A stretch of 64,000 nt of DNA from an uncultured Oscillospiraceae bacterium (lineage in GTDB: Bacteria; Bacillota; Clostridia; Oscillospirales; Acutalibacteraceae). Positions 1-8,962 of this stretch are shown here, one piece after another (the first letter of the stretch is position 1; each line of letters begins with the position of its first letter). Both the position numbers and the translations under genes were made by a program. Location of the stretch: positions 1-64,000 of the forward strand of contig UQDP01000003.1 of NCBI GenBank assembly GCA_900539845.1, read 5' to 3'. The notes beneath the pieces are model-generated. The model was not told the origin of the DNA. It saw only the letters and a list, made by a program, of their open reading frames with translations, and made no database searches.

Positions 1-60
1 TACCATTGTACGCCTACGAATTGCCAAATGCGAAATTCAGCTCGATTTCTCGAAGTCTGT

Positions 61-136
61 TCAGCGTGTAGGGATGCATACTTTTCTAAATTTTTGACTT
101 TTTCTACACGCTGAAGCGGCTGCATCAGCAGCCGCT
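61..136. repeat. Nested inverted repeats at left edge
   Basis: Two adjacent inverted repeats. An 11-bp pair lies at 61-71 and 104-114, and a perfect 9-bp hairpin with a 4-nt loop follows directly at 115-123/128-136. The second lies just after the stop of the minus-strand membrane gene at 143, so it could act as its terminator, but no clear T-run follows on that strand. Positions 1-60 hold nothing I recognise. Confidence 0.5.
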
Positions 137-142
137 CAAAAC

Positions 143-619
143 TTAATCTATTTGTTTTTTTATATCGGTATCCGAATATACTTTTTTCAGAATAGCATTT
201 CTGGCAACAGCCACAGCAGCAACAGCAGCAAAAAGAAGCAAATAAATGATCCTCAGCGGTCCACCCTGAAAAAGAGCATTTTCTTTAGAAACAAAGAAAG
301 AAACAATGCTATAAGCAAAGATAAACAAAATCAAAACACAAGTCGATGCTATATAGAAAGATCTTTTACTCATTTTATGCCCGTCCGTCTCTGTTTGCGG
401 TTCCTGCTCATATCTCCTGCATTTAAACACTGCGTCAATGATGATAGCTATCGACAAAGTACCTAACACAATAGCAGTGGGGAAAAAGGAAAAGAATAAA
501 CGCAAATTCTCGTTGCCGGTAACGATCTGCTCACCTAAACTCAGTTGAATTATAAAGTTAAGAATGATAAGTGACACCCCGATACCGGATATGATCTTTA
601 TAATTTTCTTCTGATTCAT
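143..619 (-). CDS. Hypothetical four-helix membrane protein
   Basis: 158 residues, family not recognised. Four hydrophobic stretches are visible: about residues 5-27, 41-66, 86-111 and 122-143. A charged loop of roughly 20 residues, rich in Glu, Lys and Arg, separates helices 2 and 3. There is no signal peptide beyond helix 1 and no catalytic motif. The ATG at 619 has a good upstream site (GGCGGTGAT then CTT), a spacing used repeatedly in this genome. A small 7-bp palindrome at 635-650 sits just upstream of the ribosome binding site and could modulate translation. The gene stands alone, since the next minus-strand gene upstream (ppiase, 848) ends in its own terminator at 814-836. Probably an integral membrane protein of unknown role. 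Confidence 0.75.
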   Translation of the reverse strand: MNQKKIIKIISGIGVSLIILNFIIQLSLGEQIVTGNENLRLFFSFFPTAIVLGTLSIAIIIDAVFKCRRYEQEPQTETDGHKMSKRSFYIASTCVLILFIFAYSIVSFFVSKENALFQGGPLRIIYLLLFAAVAAVAVARNAILKKVYSDTDIKKQID

Positions 620-813
620 AAGATCACCGCCTTTAGCGGATAAATCCGCTGTTAAAACATTAAAACGGTTTAACGATTATTCAATATATCAAAACAGTGC
701 CTGTTTGTTTTGTTTTACTCTCCATCGGAATCAGCCTCTTTCATATCTGTATCGGATAATTTCCTAATCTTATATTAACATTTACAAAAGATTTGTCAAT
801 ATGATTTCAAAAA

Positions 814-836
814 AAGCGGCTGAAAATCAGCCGCTT
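814..836 (-). terminator. Terminator after cyclophilin gene
   Basis: Perfect 10-bp hairpin (AAGCGGCTGA / TCAGCCGCTT, 3-nt loop) followed on the minus strand by seven T. It lies 12 bp beyond the stop of the cyclophilin gene and ends the four-gene operon that begins near 5340. Confidence 0.85.
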
Positions 837-847
837 AAATTTTATAT

Positions 848-1432
848 TTATTTTGTTATCTCAATCTCATCTATAACAACATCATGGACAGGTTTATCAT
901 TCGCGCCGCACTTTACAGAGGCGATGTCATCCAGCACATCGGCGCCGTTTATGAGCTGACCGAACACGGTATGATGAAAATCGAGCCAAGGTGTGCCGCC
1001 GACTTTCTTATAATTGTCTATGACCTCCTGCGGAAAGCCGTTATCCTTTAACTGCTCCATTTGCGAAAACAGATTCCGCGGTACATTTTTTGCCTGCACG
1101 ATGAAAAACTGACTGCCGTTTGTGTTCGGTCCGGCGTTAGCCATGGAGAGCGCGCCGTAATAATTGCGCACGTCAAGGCTGAATTCATCTTCAAAATTCT
1201 TTCCGAATACGGATTCGCCACCCATTCCTGTGCCGGTGGGATCTCCTCCCTGAATCATAAAGTCCTGAATGACTCTGTGGAAGATAATACCGTTATAATA
1301 CCCGTTTTCGGAATGCGTAACAAAATTTTCGACCGCCTTAGGCGCAACTTCGGGAAAAAGAACAAATTCCATATCTCCCCTGTTTGTTTTTATAACGGCT
1401 TTAACACCGTCTCTGATCTCAAGCTGATTCAT
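848..1432 (-). CDS. Peptidyl-prolyl cis-trans isomerase, cyclophilin type
   Basis: 194 residues, the usual size for a bacterial single-domain cyclophilin. It catalyses cis-trans isomerisation of prolyl bonds. No signal peptide is visible, so it is probably cytosolic. Family hallmarks are clear: [21 protein letters not shown] around residues 49-70 with the catalytic Arg in FHR, the NGSQFFI motif near residue 105, and the HTVFGQ segment near residue 153. The ATG overlaps the TGA of the upstream GH2 gene (1429-1432), so the two are translationally coupled. It is the last gene of an operon with an S26-like peptidase, an ABC exporter and a GH2 enzyme. A foldase would fit an export theme, but that link is inference. 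Confidence 0.93.
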   Translation of the reverse strand: MNQLEIRDGVKAVIKTNRGDMEFVLFPEVAPKAVENFVTHSENGYYNGIIFHRVIQDFMIQGGDPTGTGMGGESVFGKNFEDEFSLDVRNYYGALSMANAGPNTNGSQFFIVQAKNVPRNLFSQMEQLKDNGFPQEVIDNYKKVGGTPWLDFHHTVFGQLINGADVLDDIASVKCGANDKPVHDVVIDEIEITK

Positions 1433-3132
1433 GATAGTTTTACCCTTTCATTGATTTTTCTGAGCAGATCGGCAGGTATCTTTTCCACTTTCCTGTCATA
1501 AGTGAGGAGACCGTTCAGTTCATCTTCAACATCCGTAAGCTGTGTATAAACGGTTGCGGACAGACCTTTTTTGATCTGCGGAACTATAGTTTTTTCAAAA
1601 GTATTTTTATAGGCTTTCGCAAGACTTTCCGGCGAATTATAGATTTTATAGCCGAACATCTTATTATTGAAAGTATGCCCTTTTACACGGTGTGAAAAAC
1701 CGCCGAACTCGGAAAGCACATAGGGCTTATTTCCGGCTTTGACTTTGATCGGAGTAAAATAAATATGCTTTGAAATAACGTCCGTAACCCCTCTGTCGTG
1801 CCAGCCGGAGGCGGAATCTATAACCCGTGTGGAATCGTATTTCTTTATAAACTTATATGCGTTCGCGGAATCAAACTGACCCCAGCCCTCGTTGAACGGC
1901 ACCCATAGCGCAATACATGGGCAGTTATAAAGCGCATCAAGCATTTCCCTAAGCTCGTTATAATAACTGTTTCTCTGTTCGCTGTCTGTTCTTTTGAAAG
2001 TCTTGTAATTCGTATCGTCCAGATTTATGCCGACAAAAGGCAGAACAGAAATCTCGAACCCGTATTTTCCGCCGCCGTTTACCATATCCTGCCAAACGAG
2101 TATGCCGTTGACATCGCAGTAATGATACCACAGCATCGGCTCAATCTTAATATGCTTTCTGAGCATATTAAAGCCCATCTTCTTAACGGTCTTCACATCG
2201 TTTTCCATTGCTTCGTTGGACGGCGGAGTGAGAAATCCGTCGGGATAATAGCCCTGATCAAGAAGACCATTGTGGAAATAGGGTTTATTATTCAGAAACA
2301 GGCGCGGCATTCCGCTTTCATCCCTACCTATAGAAAACTTTCTCATTCCGAAATAGGACTTGACACGGTCTCTGCCGCAGGAAAATACAACATCATAAAG
2401 GAACGGGCTTTCGGGTGACCATGATTTGAAATTCGGCAGTTTTATGATATTTTCAGAGGTTTCAGCCACAAGAGCATCTCCGTCATAGACTGAAATGAGC
2501 ACATCGCCGTCGGCAACAAAATCAAATTTCACCTGTTCCTTGTCATAATCAGGTGTGATCTTAACACTGTGTATGTAATGCTTTGGCGTACTTTCGAGCC
2601 ATACGGTCTGCCAGATACCGCTCTGCGGACTGTACCAGATCCCGCCGCGGCGGAACTTCTGTTTTCCGCGGGAATATTCCTTTGTATCCGAATAATCCTT
2701 AACAACTACATTCAGACGGTTTTCACCTGTTTTAAGGCTTTCTGTAATCTCAAATGAAAAAGGAGTATAGCCGCCTGTATGCGAACCGACATGCGTGCCG
2801 TTTACATACACATCCGCGATCTGGTCAACTGCGCCGAAGTGAATAAACACTCTGCCGCGGTTAAAATCATCGGGAATTTCAAACACCTTTTCATAATGCA
2901 GATATTCACTCGGCTCAAGCACCCTGTTGACGCCTGAAAGCGGCGTTTCGGGAGAAAACGGCACAACGATCCGGGTACCGAAGCTTTTCGGTATATCCCG
3001 GCTCTGCGTGAATTCGCAGTGCCAGATGCCGTTGAGGTTGATATAGCTGTCTCGAACGAACTGCGGGCGCGGATATTCGCCGAGCGGATGATCTGTATTG
3101 ATTTTTTCACCGAATTCAGTCAGCATTTTCAT
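1429..3132 (-). CDS. Glycoside hydrolase family 2 (beta-galactosidase/glucuronidase-like)
   Basis: 567 residues with the minimal three-domain GH2 plan: an N-terminal jelly-roll sugar-binding domain (starting near the [18 protein letters not shown] segment, to about residue 180), a short immunoglobulin-like domain (about 180-265) and a C-terminal TIM barrel. The retaining catalytic pair is visible: acid/base Glu415 in PFNEGWG and nucleophile Glu475 in SEFGG. No signal peptide is present, so it probably works in the cytoplasm on imported oligosaccharides. It lacks the extra C-terminal domains of LacZ, and its specificity (beta-galactoside, glucuronide or mannoside) cannot be read from sequence. 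The start overlaps the end of the ABC transporter gene by 17 nt, which implies coupling. A second GH2 of similar plan lies at 37193. Confidence 0.9.
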   Translation of the reverse strand: MKMLTEFGEKINTDHPLGEYPRPQFVRDSYINLNGIWHCEFTQSRDIPKSFGTRIVVPFSPETPLSGVNRVLEPSEYLHYEKVFEIPDDFNRGRVFIHFGAVDQIADVYVNGTHVGSHTGGYTPFSFEITESLKTGENRLNVVVKDYSDTKEYSRGKQKFRRGGIWYSPQSGIWQTVWLESTPKHYIHSVKITPDYDKEQVKFDFVADGDVLISVYDGDALVAETSENIIKLPNFKSWSPESPFLYDVVFSCGRDRVKSYFGMRKFSIGRDESGMPRLFLNNKPYFHNGLLDQGYYPDGFLTPPSNEAMENDVKTVKKMGFNMLRKHIKIEPMLWYHYCDVNGILVWQDMVNGGGKYGFEISVLPFVGINLDDTNYKTFKRTDSEQRNSYYNELREMLDALYNCPCIALWVPFNEGWGQFDSANAYKFIKKYDSTRVIDSASGWHDRGVTDVISKHIYFTPIKVKAGNKPYVLSEFGGFSHRVKGHTFNNKMFGYKIYNSPESLAKAYKNTFEKTIVPQIKKGLSATVYTQLTDVEDELNGLLTYDRKVEKIPADLLRKINERVKLS

Positions 3133-4840
3133 TTACCTCACTGATAATTTTTGAATCTTCGATCCTTACATGTTTATTGCATATTTCAAGCGCCGCCTTT
3201 TTATGACTGACGATTATGCACGTTACGTTCTTGAGCTCTTTCAGATTTTTCAGAAACGCTTTTTCCGTTTCCTCATCAAGCGCGGAGGTAGCCTCGTCAA
3301 GCAAAAGCACGGGAGATTCACTAAGCATGGATCTTGCTATCGCAAGACGCTGCACCTGCCCCTCTGAAAGTCCGAGCCCTTTTTCGCCTATGACTGTTTC
3401 AAGACCCTGCGGAAGCTCGCTTATAAACTTATCCGCGCAGGAGATATGGATGGCATTGCGTATCTCCTCGTCCGAAACATCGGTGTGGATGAAGGTAAGA
3501 TTATCCCTGATCGTTCCTGAAAGCAGCATATTTCCCTGCGGAACATAGGAAAACAGCCGTCTTGTATGTTTATCAACGGGAATGCTGCCGTCATTAAGCT
3601 CAAGCTCTATTTTTCCGCCCTGCACATTGAGCACGCCGAGCAGAAGTTTTAGAAGCGTACTTTTGCCGATGCCGGAAATACCTGTTATCGCAACAAAATC
3701 GCCCTTGTTGATCTTCAGAGAGGTATTGTCAAGTATGGTCTCGCGGTCATATTTAAAGGTTATATTTTCAAAATGAATGCATTTTAAATTTCCGTAGGTC
3801 TCGTTAACGTCAATATCGTTTTCGTTGCTTTCTTTTTCATCCGGCAGATTCGCGATCTCCATCAGTCTTTCGGCGGACGCGATAACATTGTAATATTTCG
3901 GCAGCGTAGATGAGAGACTTGCAAAAGGTCCCTGGACCTGATTGACGAGCTGGAGCATGGCGGTGACCGTACCGTATGTCATACTGATTCCGCCTATACC
4001 GAGCAGACCGAAAGCACCGAACGCGAGCGCGAAAACATAGCCCAGATTGAAAACCGTTGAAATACCGCCGCGCGAAGCAATATGCATAAAACGGCGTTTC
4101 ATGCGCGCCTTGTAGTTTCTCTCCTGAAGAACATCCGATTCATCCGAGACCCTTTTTTCCGCCGCAAAGGATTTGACAACAAGGAGATTTATGATCGCTT
4201 CCTGAAAGAATGAGCGTGTGGAACCCTCCGTCTCCTGCACCTTTTTGTGCAGCTTTTTAAGCGGTCCTCTGAATGCGCGCATACAAACAAAAACAAAAAT
4301 GCCCCCTGCGAGAAACACCAGCGCAAATACACGGCTTATTACGACGAGATAAATAAAAGCGCATAAAAGCTTGACTATGTAATAAGTGGAATCCGGCACG
4401 ATTGTTGTAATACCGTCCGTAACGATCGTGATATCATTGAAAAGGCGGTTCTGCAGCTCGCCGGTGTGATAGGACGATATTTTAGAATAATCCTTTTTCA
4501 TGATCTGCTCAAGCAGGTATTTTCTGTATTCCATATCGAGTCTGCCGCGGCAGCGCTCCGAAAAGCTGTTGCTCAGCAGATTCAGCGCAAGCTGCAGCAT
4601 GATAATGGCAAACAGCGCAACGGAATACCTGAGAACATATCTGTAATCATGGTATTCAACGGCGCCGTCTATAATGTTTCCCGAAAAATTGGCAAAAACA
4701 ACGGAGAGACTTGCCCAGACAGCATTGGCAATTACAATAACGGCAAGTTTTCCGAACTGCTTTCTGCCGATAACCATAAGCCAGCGTATAACGGCAAGGT
4801 CGCTCTTTTTAAATTTTCTTTTGATCTGTGTATCGCTCAA
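3116..4840 (-). CDS. ABC transporter, fused permease and ATPase (exporter type)
   Basis: 574 residues, typical of a half-size ABCB-like exporter. The N-terminal membrane domain holds about six helices (residues roughly 30-310, starting with the VIVIANAVWASLSVVFANF helix) and is followed by an ATPase domain. Walker A reads GISGIGKST near residue 390, the signature is LSEGQVQRLAIARS (Glu replaces the usual first Gly), Walker B is VLLLDEATSALD, and the H-loop is IIVSHKK. No C39 peptidase domain is present. It overlaps the S26-like peptidase gene by 4 nt and the GH2 gene by 17 nt. Exporters of this sort paired with an S24/S26 protein occur in clostridial peptide or lipid export loci. The substrate here is unknown. 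Confidence 0.9.
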   Translation of the reverse strand: MSDTQIKRKFKKSDLAVIRWLMVIGRKQFGKLAVIVIANAVWASLSVVFANFSGNIIDGAVEYHDYRYVLRYSVALFAIIMLQLALNLLSNSFSERCRGRLDMEYRKYLLEQIMKKDYSKISSYHTGELQNRLFNDITIVTDGITTIVPDSTYYIVKLLCAFIYLVVISRVFALVFLAGGIFVFVCMRAFRGPLKKLHKKVQETEGSTRSFFQEAIINLLVVKSFAAEKRVSDESDVLQERNYKARMKRRFMHIASRGGISTVFNLGYVFALAFGAFGLLGIGGISMTYGTVTAMLQLVNQVQGPFASLSSTLPKYYNVIASAERLMEIANLPDEKESNENDIDVNETYGNLKCIHFENITFKYDRETILDNTSLKINKGDFVAITGISGIGKSTLLKLLLGVLNVQGGKIELELNDGSIPVDKHTRRLFSYVPQGNMLLSGTIRDNLTFIHTDVSDEEIRNAIHISCADKFISELPQGLETVIGEKGLGLSEGQVQRLAIARSMLSESPVLLLDEATSALDEETEKAFLKNLKELKNVTCIIVSHKKAALEICNKHVRIEDSKIISEVNENAD

Positions 4841-5304
4841 GCTCTGTTACCCCGTTTTAATATCCTTTTGATTTTATTGAACGCCCGTTTTGAAAAATGA
4901 TAGATCGGTCTGAGCGGATAAAGCGCCACCCATACTCTGGAATACACTTTGTAAAGGCGGTTTTCCTCCAGGTCGATATACGCCTTGCCCTTTTTGTAAA
5001 AAGCTTTGAGTTTTCCGACGATCATATCGTCTGTAACATATTCCTTATTCAGCCTGTTGTCTCCGATAATCACATAATGATCGGGGCATACCTTTACGAT
5101 CCTATGCATGATATATTTTCCTGATTTTGTTACATAAACGGGAATATCATATTTTTTAAGTCTGCCCTGCGGCTTTACAATGATTATTGTATCCTGCTGA
5201 TTATGAATCAGTGGCTCCATTGAATCACCTTTGGTAAGCCCCGTATACACACCGTATTCATTCAGCGCCTGTTTTATTGTTTTAATATTCTGCGTATCTG
5301 CCAA
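4837..5304 (-). CDS. S24/S26-family signal-peptidase-like protein
   Basis: 155 residues from a TTG start at 5304, chosen because GGAGGG lies 5 nt upstream; the frame stays open further upstream but only through the promoter. Catalytic boxes of S26 peptidases are visible: GDSMEPLI (Ser nucleophile), KYIMHRIV, where His replaces the bacterial general-base Lys as in SipW/archaeal/ER-type enzymes, and GDNR. The usual N-terminal transmembrane anchor is absent. A short amphipathic C-terminus rich in Lys and Arg may touch the membrane. First gene of its operon and coupled to the ABC exporter downstream, which suggests that it matures or helps export the same cargo. No precursor peptide gene was found nearby. 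Confidence 0.72.
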   Translation of the reverse strand: MADTQNIKTIKQALNEYGVYTGLTKGDSMEPLIHNQQDTIIIVKPQGRLKKYDIPVYVTKSGKYIMHRIVKVCPDHYVIIGDNRLNKEYVTDDMIVGKLKAFYKKGKAYIDLEENRLYKVYSRVWVALYPLRPIYHFSKRAFNKIKRILKRGNRA

Positions 5305-5342
5305 AGGTAACCCTCCGAATATGATCAAAATAATACGAATCA

Positions 5343-5371
5343 AGTATAACATATATATAAAGCTTATGCAA
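5343..5371 (-). promoter_or_regulatory. Sigma-A promoter of the peptidase-exporter operon
   Basis: On the minus strand, TTGCAT (5366-5371), a 17-bp spacer and TATACT (5343-5348), followed by the GGAGGG site and TTG start of the S26-like gene about 40 nt downstream. Confidence 0.65.
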
Positions 5372-5380
5372 ATAAAAAAA

Positions 5381-5398
5381 GCCGCTCCAAGGAGCGGC
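5381..5398 (-). terminator. Terminator after ABC-2 permease
   Basis: Perfect 8-bp GC-rich stem (GCCGCTCC / GGAGCGGC) with a 2-nt centre, followed on the minus strand by seven T. It ends the ECF-sigma/ABC operon and separates it from the promoter at 5343-5371. Confidence 0.85.
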
Positions 5399-5418
5399 AC
5401 TTGAACAAATGATATAAA

Positions 5419-6651
5419 TTATTTTACCTGATGCTTTTTAAATCCGCGCTGCGCAAACAGAACACACAGAAGTATCGCCGCAGCATATATCAGTACAGTC
5501 ATTGAAAACAGGTTTAGCACAGTGAAACCAAAATCATATGAAAGATAAAGCTTGAACAAAGAAAGCCCTTGTATCACCGATGACGGCAGCAGATAAAAGA
5601 TATGCTGCCACAAATCATTTGACGACGGCTGAAGAAACAGCGGAAGAAAGATCAGCACCACATCAACCACCAAAACACCGAAAGGCGTTTTCATTTTTGC
5701 AGAGCAAAGAAGTGTGACCGAAAGCAGCGCGAGCATGACAAGATAAGCTATTCCGATCAGAATAAACGACGCCTGTGAAAAGGTAAGTGAATAAGGACAA
5801 AAGCTGTCCATGATCTGAAGCGGCAGATCTCCGCCTCGAAAACCGAAGGTGATCAAAGGCAGAAGCAGTGCTGCAGTGGCGTTGACAGCAAATACAACCG
5901 TGCCGAACAAACCGACTGAGATCAGTTTTGCCCACACCAGCTTGCTTTTACCGAAACGCGTAGACAGTATAACGGAATCGGCGCCGGACTGATATTCACC
6001 TGCAAACACGGGTGCTGCGGCTATACATATTCCAAGAATACATATCACGAGCATCTGAAACGTGTCTCCGAAAATGGACCAGCCCATTGGATAGCCATAT
6101 TCATAAGGCTCGGTGATCTGACTGTTTTTATCCGTCCAGTATTCCTTTTCGGAATTGGAAAGATTGCTGTTGCTCTCAATATAGGCTGTTACGTTTTCGT
6201 TTCTTACTTCGTAAAAACGGGACGCGTCCTCTCCTGAAACCGACGGAATATTAAGATATCCCATTTCATTATGCTCGTATGTGTTGCCTATCATATTCAA
6301 ATAACTTGTTCTCTGCGCAAGCCAGCCGTAATAGATCTCATCGGTAAAAGGGATCTCTCCGCCGCGCTCTGTTATCAGATTTTCGGGATCTGAATAAATA
6401 TCCTGATATTCCTGAATATCGCTTTCAATGCGCTCTTCGGTGAGCGCGCCGGACAATTCGTTATACCGCTCCTGCCGGTAGGAAACCGCGTCGCTGCCCG
6501 AAAGGCGGTTGCCGTTCACATCCCATGTGACATACTGAATAAAGGGCAGCAGAAAAAACAGCACAGTCAGCAAAAAGCAGACGGATGTTACAATAATAGT
6601 GAGTTTTCTGCGGCATATTTTTTTCAGTTCCGCTCTTATAAGTTCCGCCAT
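5419..6651 (-). CDS. ABC-2 type transporter permease
   Basis: 410 residues from the ATG at 6651, preceded by GGAGGTGAT with 3-nt spacing; an earlier in-frame start would overlap the ATPase gene and has no such site. One N-terminal helix (about residues 15-38) is followed by a 150-residue extracytoplasmic region rich in Asn, Ser and Glu. Five or so helices then fill the C-terminal half (VICILGICIAAAPVFAGEYQSG marks the second). This is the layout of ABC-2 permeases such as those in bacteriocin-resistance or multidrug loci. It pairs with the ATPase encoded 4 nt upstream. Last gene of a four-gene operon starting with an ECF sigma factor, so its expression may respond to envelope stress. Substrate unknown. 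Confidence 0.82.
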   Translation of the reverse strand: MAELIRAELKKICRRKLTIIVTSVCFLLTVLFFLLPFIQYVTWDVNGNRLSGSDAVSYRQERYNELSGALTEERIESDIQEYQDIYSDPENLITERGGEIPFTDEIYYGWLAQRTSYLNMIGNTYEHNEMGYLNIPSVSGEDASRFYEVRNENVTAYIESNSNLSNSEKEYWTDKNSQITEPYEYGYPMGWSIFGDTFQMLVICILGICIAAAPVFAGEYQSGADSVILSTRFGKSKLVWAKLISVGLFGTVVFAVNATAALLLPLITFGFRGGDLPLQIMDSFCPYSLTFSQASFILIGIAYLVMLALLSVTLLCSAKMKTPFGVLVVDVVLIFLPLFLQPSSNDLWQHIFYLLPSSVIQGLSLFKLYLSYDFGFTVLNLFSMTVLIYAAAILLCVLFAQRGFKKHQVK

Positions 6652-6655
6652 AAGA

Positions 6656-7543
6656 TCACCTCCCGATTGCAGTTTGACGGTCATTTTGAAAATGATAAAG
6701 ATAGAGATCCTCAAGAGACGGCTCAGCACTTGCCGCGCAGTCAAGCGGTTTTTCATCACTGACAATGCGCAAGATCACATCGCCGTTTTCACTGTGGTGA
6801 AGATTTACAACACAAAATCCGTAGCTGAGCTCCTCCGCTTTTTCCTCGGGCACACAGCATTGCCATACTTTACCGTCCATCTCGTGCGCGATGTCCTGTG
6901 CAGGTCTTGAAATAATCAGCTCTCCGTCCTTCATCAGCAGGATATGGTCCGCAACATACTCAACATCTGAAACAATATGAGTCGAAAGTATGACTATCTT
7001 GTTCTTGGCGAAGTCCGCTATAAGATTGCGGAACCTTACTCTTTCCTTAGGGTCAAGCCCGGCAGTCGGTTCATCAAGTATGAGTATCCGCGGATTTCCA
7101 AGCACAGCTTGGGCAATTCCGAGCCGCTGTTTCATACCGCCCGAAAAGGTCTTTATTTTTTTTCGGGCAACATCCGAGAGCGACACCAGCTCCAGTATCT
7201 GCTTTGTCTGCTTTTTGGCCTGATTTTTAGGAACACCTTTAAGCGCCGCGATATAATACATAAATTCCTCTGCCGTGTAATCGGGATAACTTCCGAAATT
7301 CTGCGGAAGATATCCGAGAAGCCTGCGGTAATTTTCACCCATAGCCGAGGCTTTTTTGGAATCCACATAGATTTCTCCCGAAGTGGGTGTCAGCACATCG
7401 CAAATCATTCTCATAAGCGTTGTTTTTCCTGCGCCGTTTGCGCCCAGCAGTCCGTATACTCCCGGCGAAAATGAGACGTTTAAATGATTCACGGCCGTTT
7501 TGTCCGCAAATTTTTTTGTCAGATTTTTCAAAATAAGTTCCAT
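6656..7543 (-). CDS. ABC transporter ATP-binding protein
   Basis: 295 residues, a single nucleotide-binding domain with a C-terminal extension, as in CcmA/drug-export ATPases. Walker A is GANGAGKTT (residues about 34-42), the Q-loop lies in YLPQNFG, the signature is SGGMKQRLG, Walker B is ILILDEPTAGLD, and the switch His is in ILSTHIV. The last codons contain the ribosome binding site of the partner permease gene, which starts 4 nt later. Its own ATG overlaps the stop of the upstream membrane-protein gene (TAATG). Together with the permease it forms one transporter of unknown substrate. Confidence 0.92.
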   Translation of the reverse strand: MELILKNLTKKFADKTAVNHLNVSFSPGVYGLLGANGAGKTTLMRMICDVLTPTSGEIYVDSKKASAMGENYRRLLGYLPQNFGSYPDYTAEEFMYYIAALKGVPKNQAKKQTKQILELVSLSDVARKKIKTFSGGMKQRLGIAQAVLGNPRILILDEPTAGLDPKERVRFRNLIADFAKNKIVILSTHIVSDVEYVADHILLMKDGELIISRPAQDIAHEMDGKVWQCCVPEEKAEELSYGFCVVNLHHSENGDVILRIVSDEKPLDCAASAEPSLEDLYLYHFQNDRQTAIGR

Positions 7544-8325
7544 TAGTCATTCTCCTGTTTGGAAGTGAAATTTTCGGTTCTGTCTTTTTTACAGCTTTTG
7601 ATAAGCAAAATACATTCCGTTATCACGCCTGTAAACGACAATGCAAACAGAACACACCAGCACCAGAAAAGCGATCTTTCGTACAAAACCGGCAAAGTGT
7701 TGGACAACAGCAAAGACAAAACAATAACCGCAGCGCCCCATACCGCGCAGTAAAAGCCGCATTTGTGAGAGCGGTCATGGTTCAGTATGCAAAGACACCC
7801 CAACGAGGTGATGAGGAACGGAACGCACAGATACATAAAAACCTGTATCAGATCAAGCGAAAGCGCTGCCTGCGCCATAAAACAGGCGGCAGTAATGACA
7901 AGCACATCGGAAAGCCCAAGCAGCGTCACGCGCGAGAGCATTACCTGCTTAAGCGTGAATCTGGATGACATTTCAAGCTCGACAGTGCCGTTAACAAACG
8001 CGCGTGAAAGTTCACCTGTGCCCGCAAGGAACACAAACGGCAAAAAAGCGGAAAGTGTGCCCACAGCGTTAACGGCACCGCTGTTTTGAAACAGATAAAA
8101 CCCTGAAACCAAAATGACGGCAAGCTGAATCAACCAGACCTGTTTTTTTATAAAACGAAGCTGCGACCAGAAAAAAGTGCGGAATGAAATGCCGGTATCG
8201 CATTCATCGATCTTTGTCATCATTTTCCGCGCGCGGTACACTGTTTGCGTCATCCTTTGAGGATCGGGGGCGGACGGTATTTCTCCGTAAAAATTTTTTA
8301 ATTCACTTTTCAGATTACTTTTCAA
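7543..8325 (-). CDS. Hypothetical multi-pass membrane protein (possible sigma-factor partner)
   Basis: 260 residues from a TTG at 8325, preceded by AAGGAGG with 9-nt spacing; a TTG 21 nt earlier would sit in front of that site. The N-terminal 50 residues are charged and cytoplasmic and about six hydrophobic helices follow. No anti-sigma zinc motif (HxxxCxxC) is seen. Overlaps the end of the ECF sigma gene by 11 nt and touches the ABC ATPase gene. Such an integral membrane protein between an ECF sigma factor and an ABC transporter could be the regulator that holds the sigma factor or a third transporter subunit. The sequence alone does not decide. Confidence 0.68.
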   Translation of the reverse strand: MKSNLKSELKNFYGEIPSAPDPQRMTQTVYRARKMMTKIDECDTGISFRTFFWSQLRFIKKQVWLIQLAVILVSGFYLFQNSGAVNAVGTLSAFLPFVFLAGTGELSRAFVNGTVELEMSSRFTLKQVMLSRVTLLGLSDVLVITAACFMAQAALSLDLIQVFMYLCVPFLITSLGCLCILNHDRSHKCGFYCAVWGAAVIVLSLLLSNTLPVLYERSLFWCWCVLFALSFTGVITECILLIKSCKKDRTENFTSKQEND

Positions 8326-8836
8326 AGAATGCTTCCTCCTTTTCAAGGTTTTTCTTCAGCGAATGCAGGGCGGTTCTGATTCTGTACATTACGGCAAAGC
8401 GACTCAAGCCCATGATTTTTGCAATTTCATTTACCTGCAGGTCCTGTCCGTATCTGAACAGAATCACCTCCTGCTGCTCATACGGCAGCTGTTCTATCGC
8501 CGCCTGCAATGAAATCCTGCCGTCAATCTGCTGCAGCTTAGGATCGTCAGACGGAAGAATTTCAGCTTCGGAAAGTGAAAGCGGCTTAACGCGTCTGTAA
8601 TGATTGATACAAAGATTTCGAGCAATGGTATAAAGCAAGGCTCTCGGTTTTCCCTGCTCCGAATAGTCCGAAAGCATCTGAACGAAACGCAAAAAGGTCT
8701 CTTGTGTAAGATCTTCGGCGTCATCTCTGTTTTTTACTTTCCACCAGCAATATCTGTATATCTCCTCATAGTTATCAAGAATAATCCGCTCCGTTTCATC
8801 GGCTGTAAGATCCGAAAGCTTTTTACCGTAAGCCAC
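8315..8836 (-). CDS. ECF-type RNA polymerase sigma factor
   Basis: 173 residues, the size of a minimal ECF sigma factor with regions 2 and 4 only. Region 2 spans about residues 20-85 (EIYRYCWWKVKNRDDAEDLTQETF), with the DAEDLTQETF segment characteristic of region 2.2. Region 4 spans about 110-165, with the helix-turn-helix at VNEIAKIMGLSRFAVMYRIRTALHSL. The start is a GTG at 8836 with AGGAGGTGA upstream. It heads an operon with a membrane protein and an ABC transporter, the common clostridial arrangement in which the sigma factor activates its own operon. No classical zinc-binding anti-sigma factor follows it. Confidence 0.9.
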   Translation of the reverse strand: MAYGKKLSDLTADETERIILDNYEEIYRYCWWKVKNRDDAEDLTQETFLRFVQMLSDYSEQGKPRALLYTIARNLCINHYRRVKPLSLSEAEILPSDDPKLQQIDGRISLQAAIEQLPYEQQEVILFRYGQDLQVNEIAKIMGLSRFAVMYRIRTALHSLKKNLEKEEAFFEK

Positions 8837-8930
8837 TTTTTCACCTCCTCAACCTGTATAACACATAAAAGCATAAAAATGTGCACTGAAACAATAATTT
8901 TTATGTTTCTTGCTTTTCGGCATAAAAAAT

Positions 8931-8953
8931 CGGTATGAGGATACCCCATACCG
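8931..8953 (-). terminator. Terminator after leuD-linked unknown gene
   Basis: 7-bp stem (CGGTATG / CATACCG) with an inner GG/CC pair, followed on the minus strand by ATTTTTTA. It lies 10 bp past the stop of the gene at 8963 and closes the ilv-leu transcript. Confidence 0.7.
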
Positions 8954-8962
8954 ACCTTTAGA

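Noticed and set aside
1..60. Possible transposase or IS end at the left edge
   Set aside because: No reading frame, terminal repeat or known motif could be supported in the available 60 bases.
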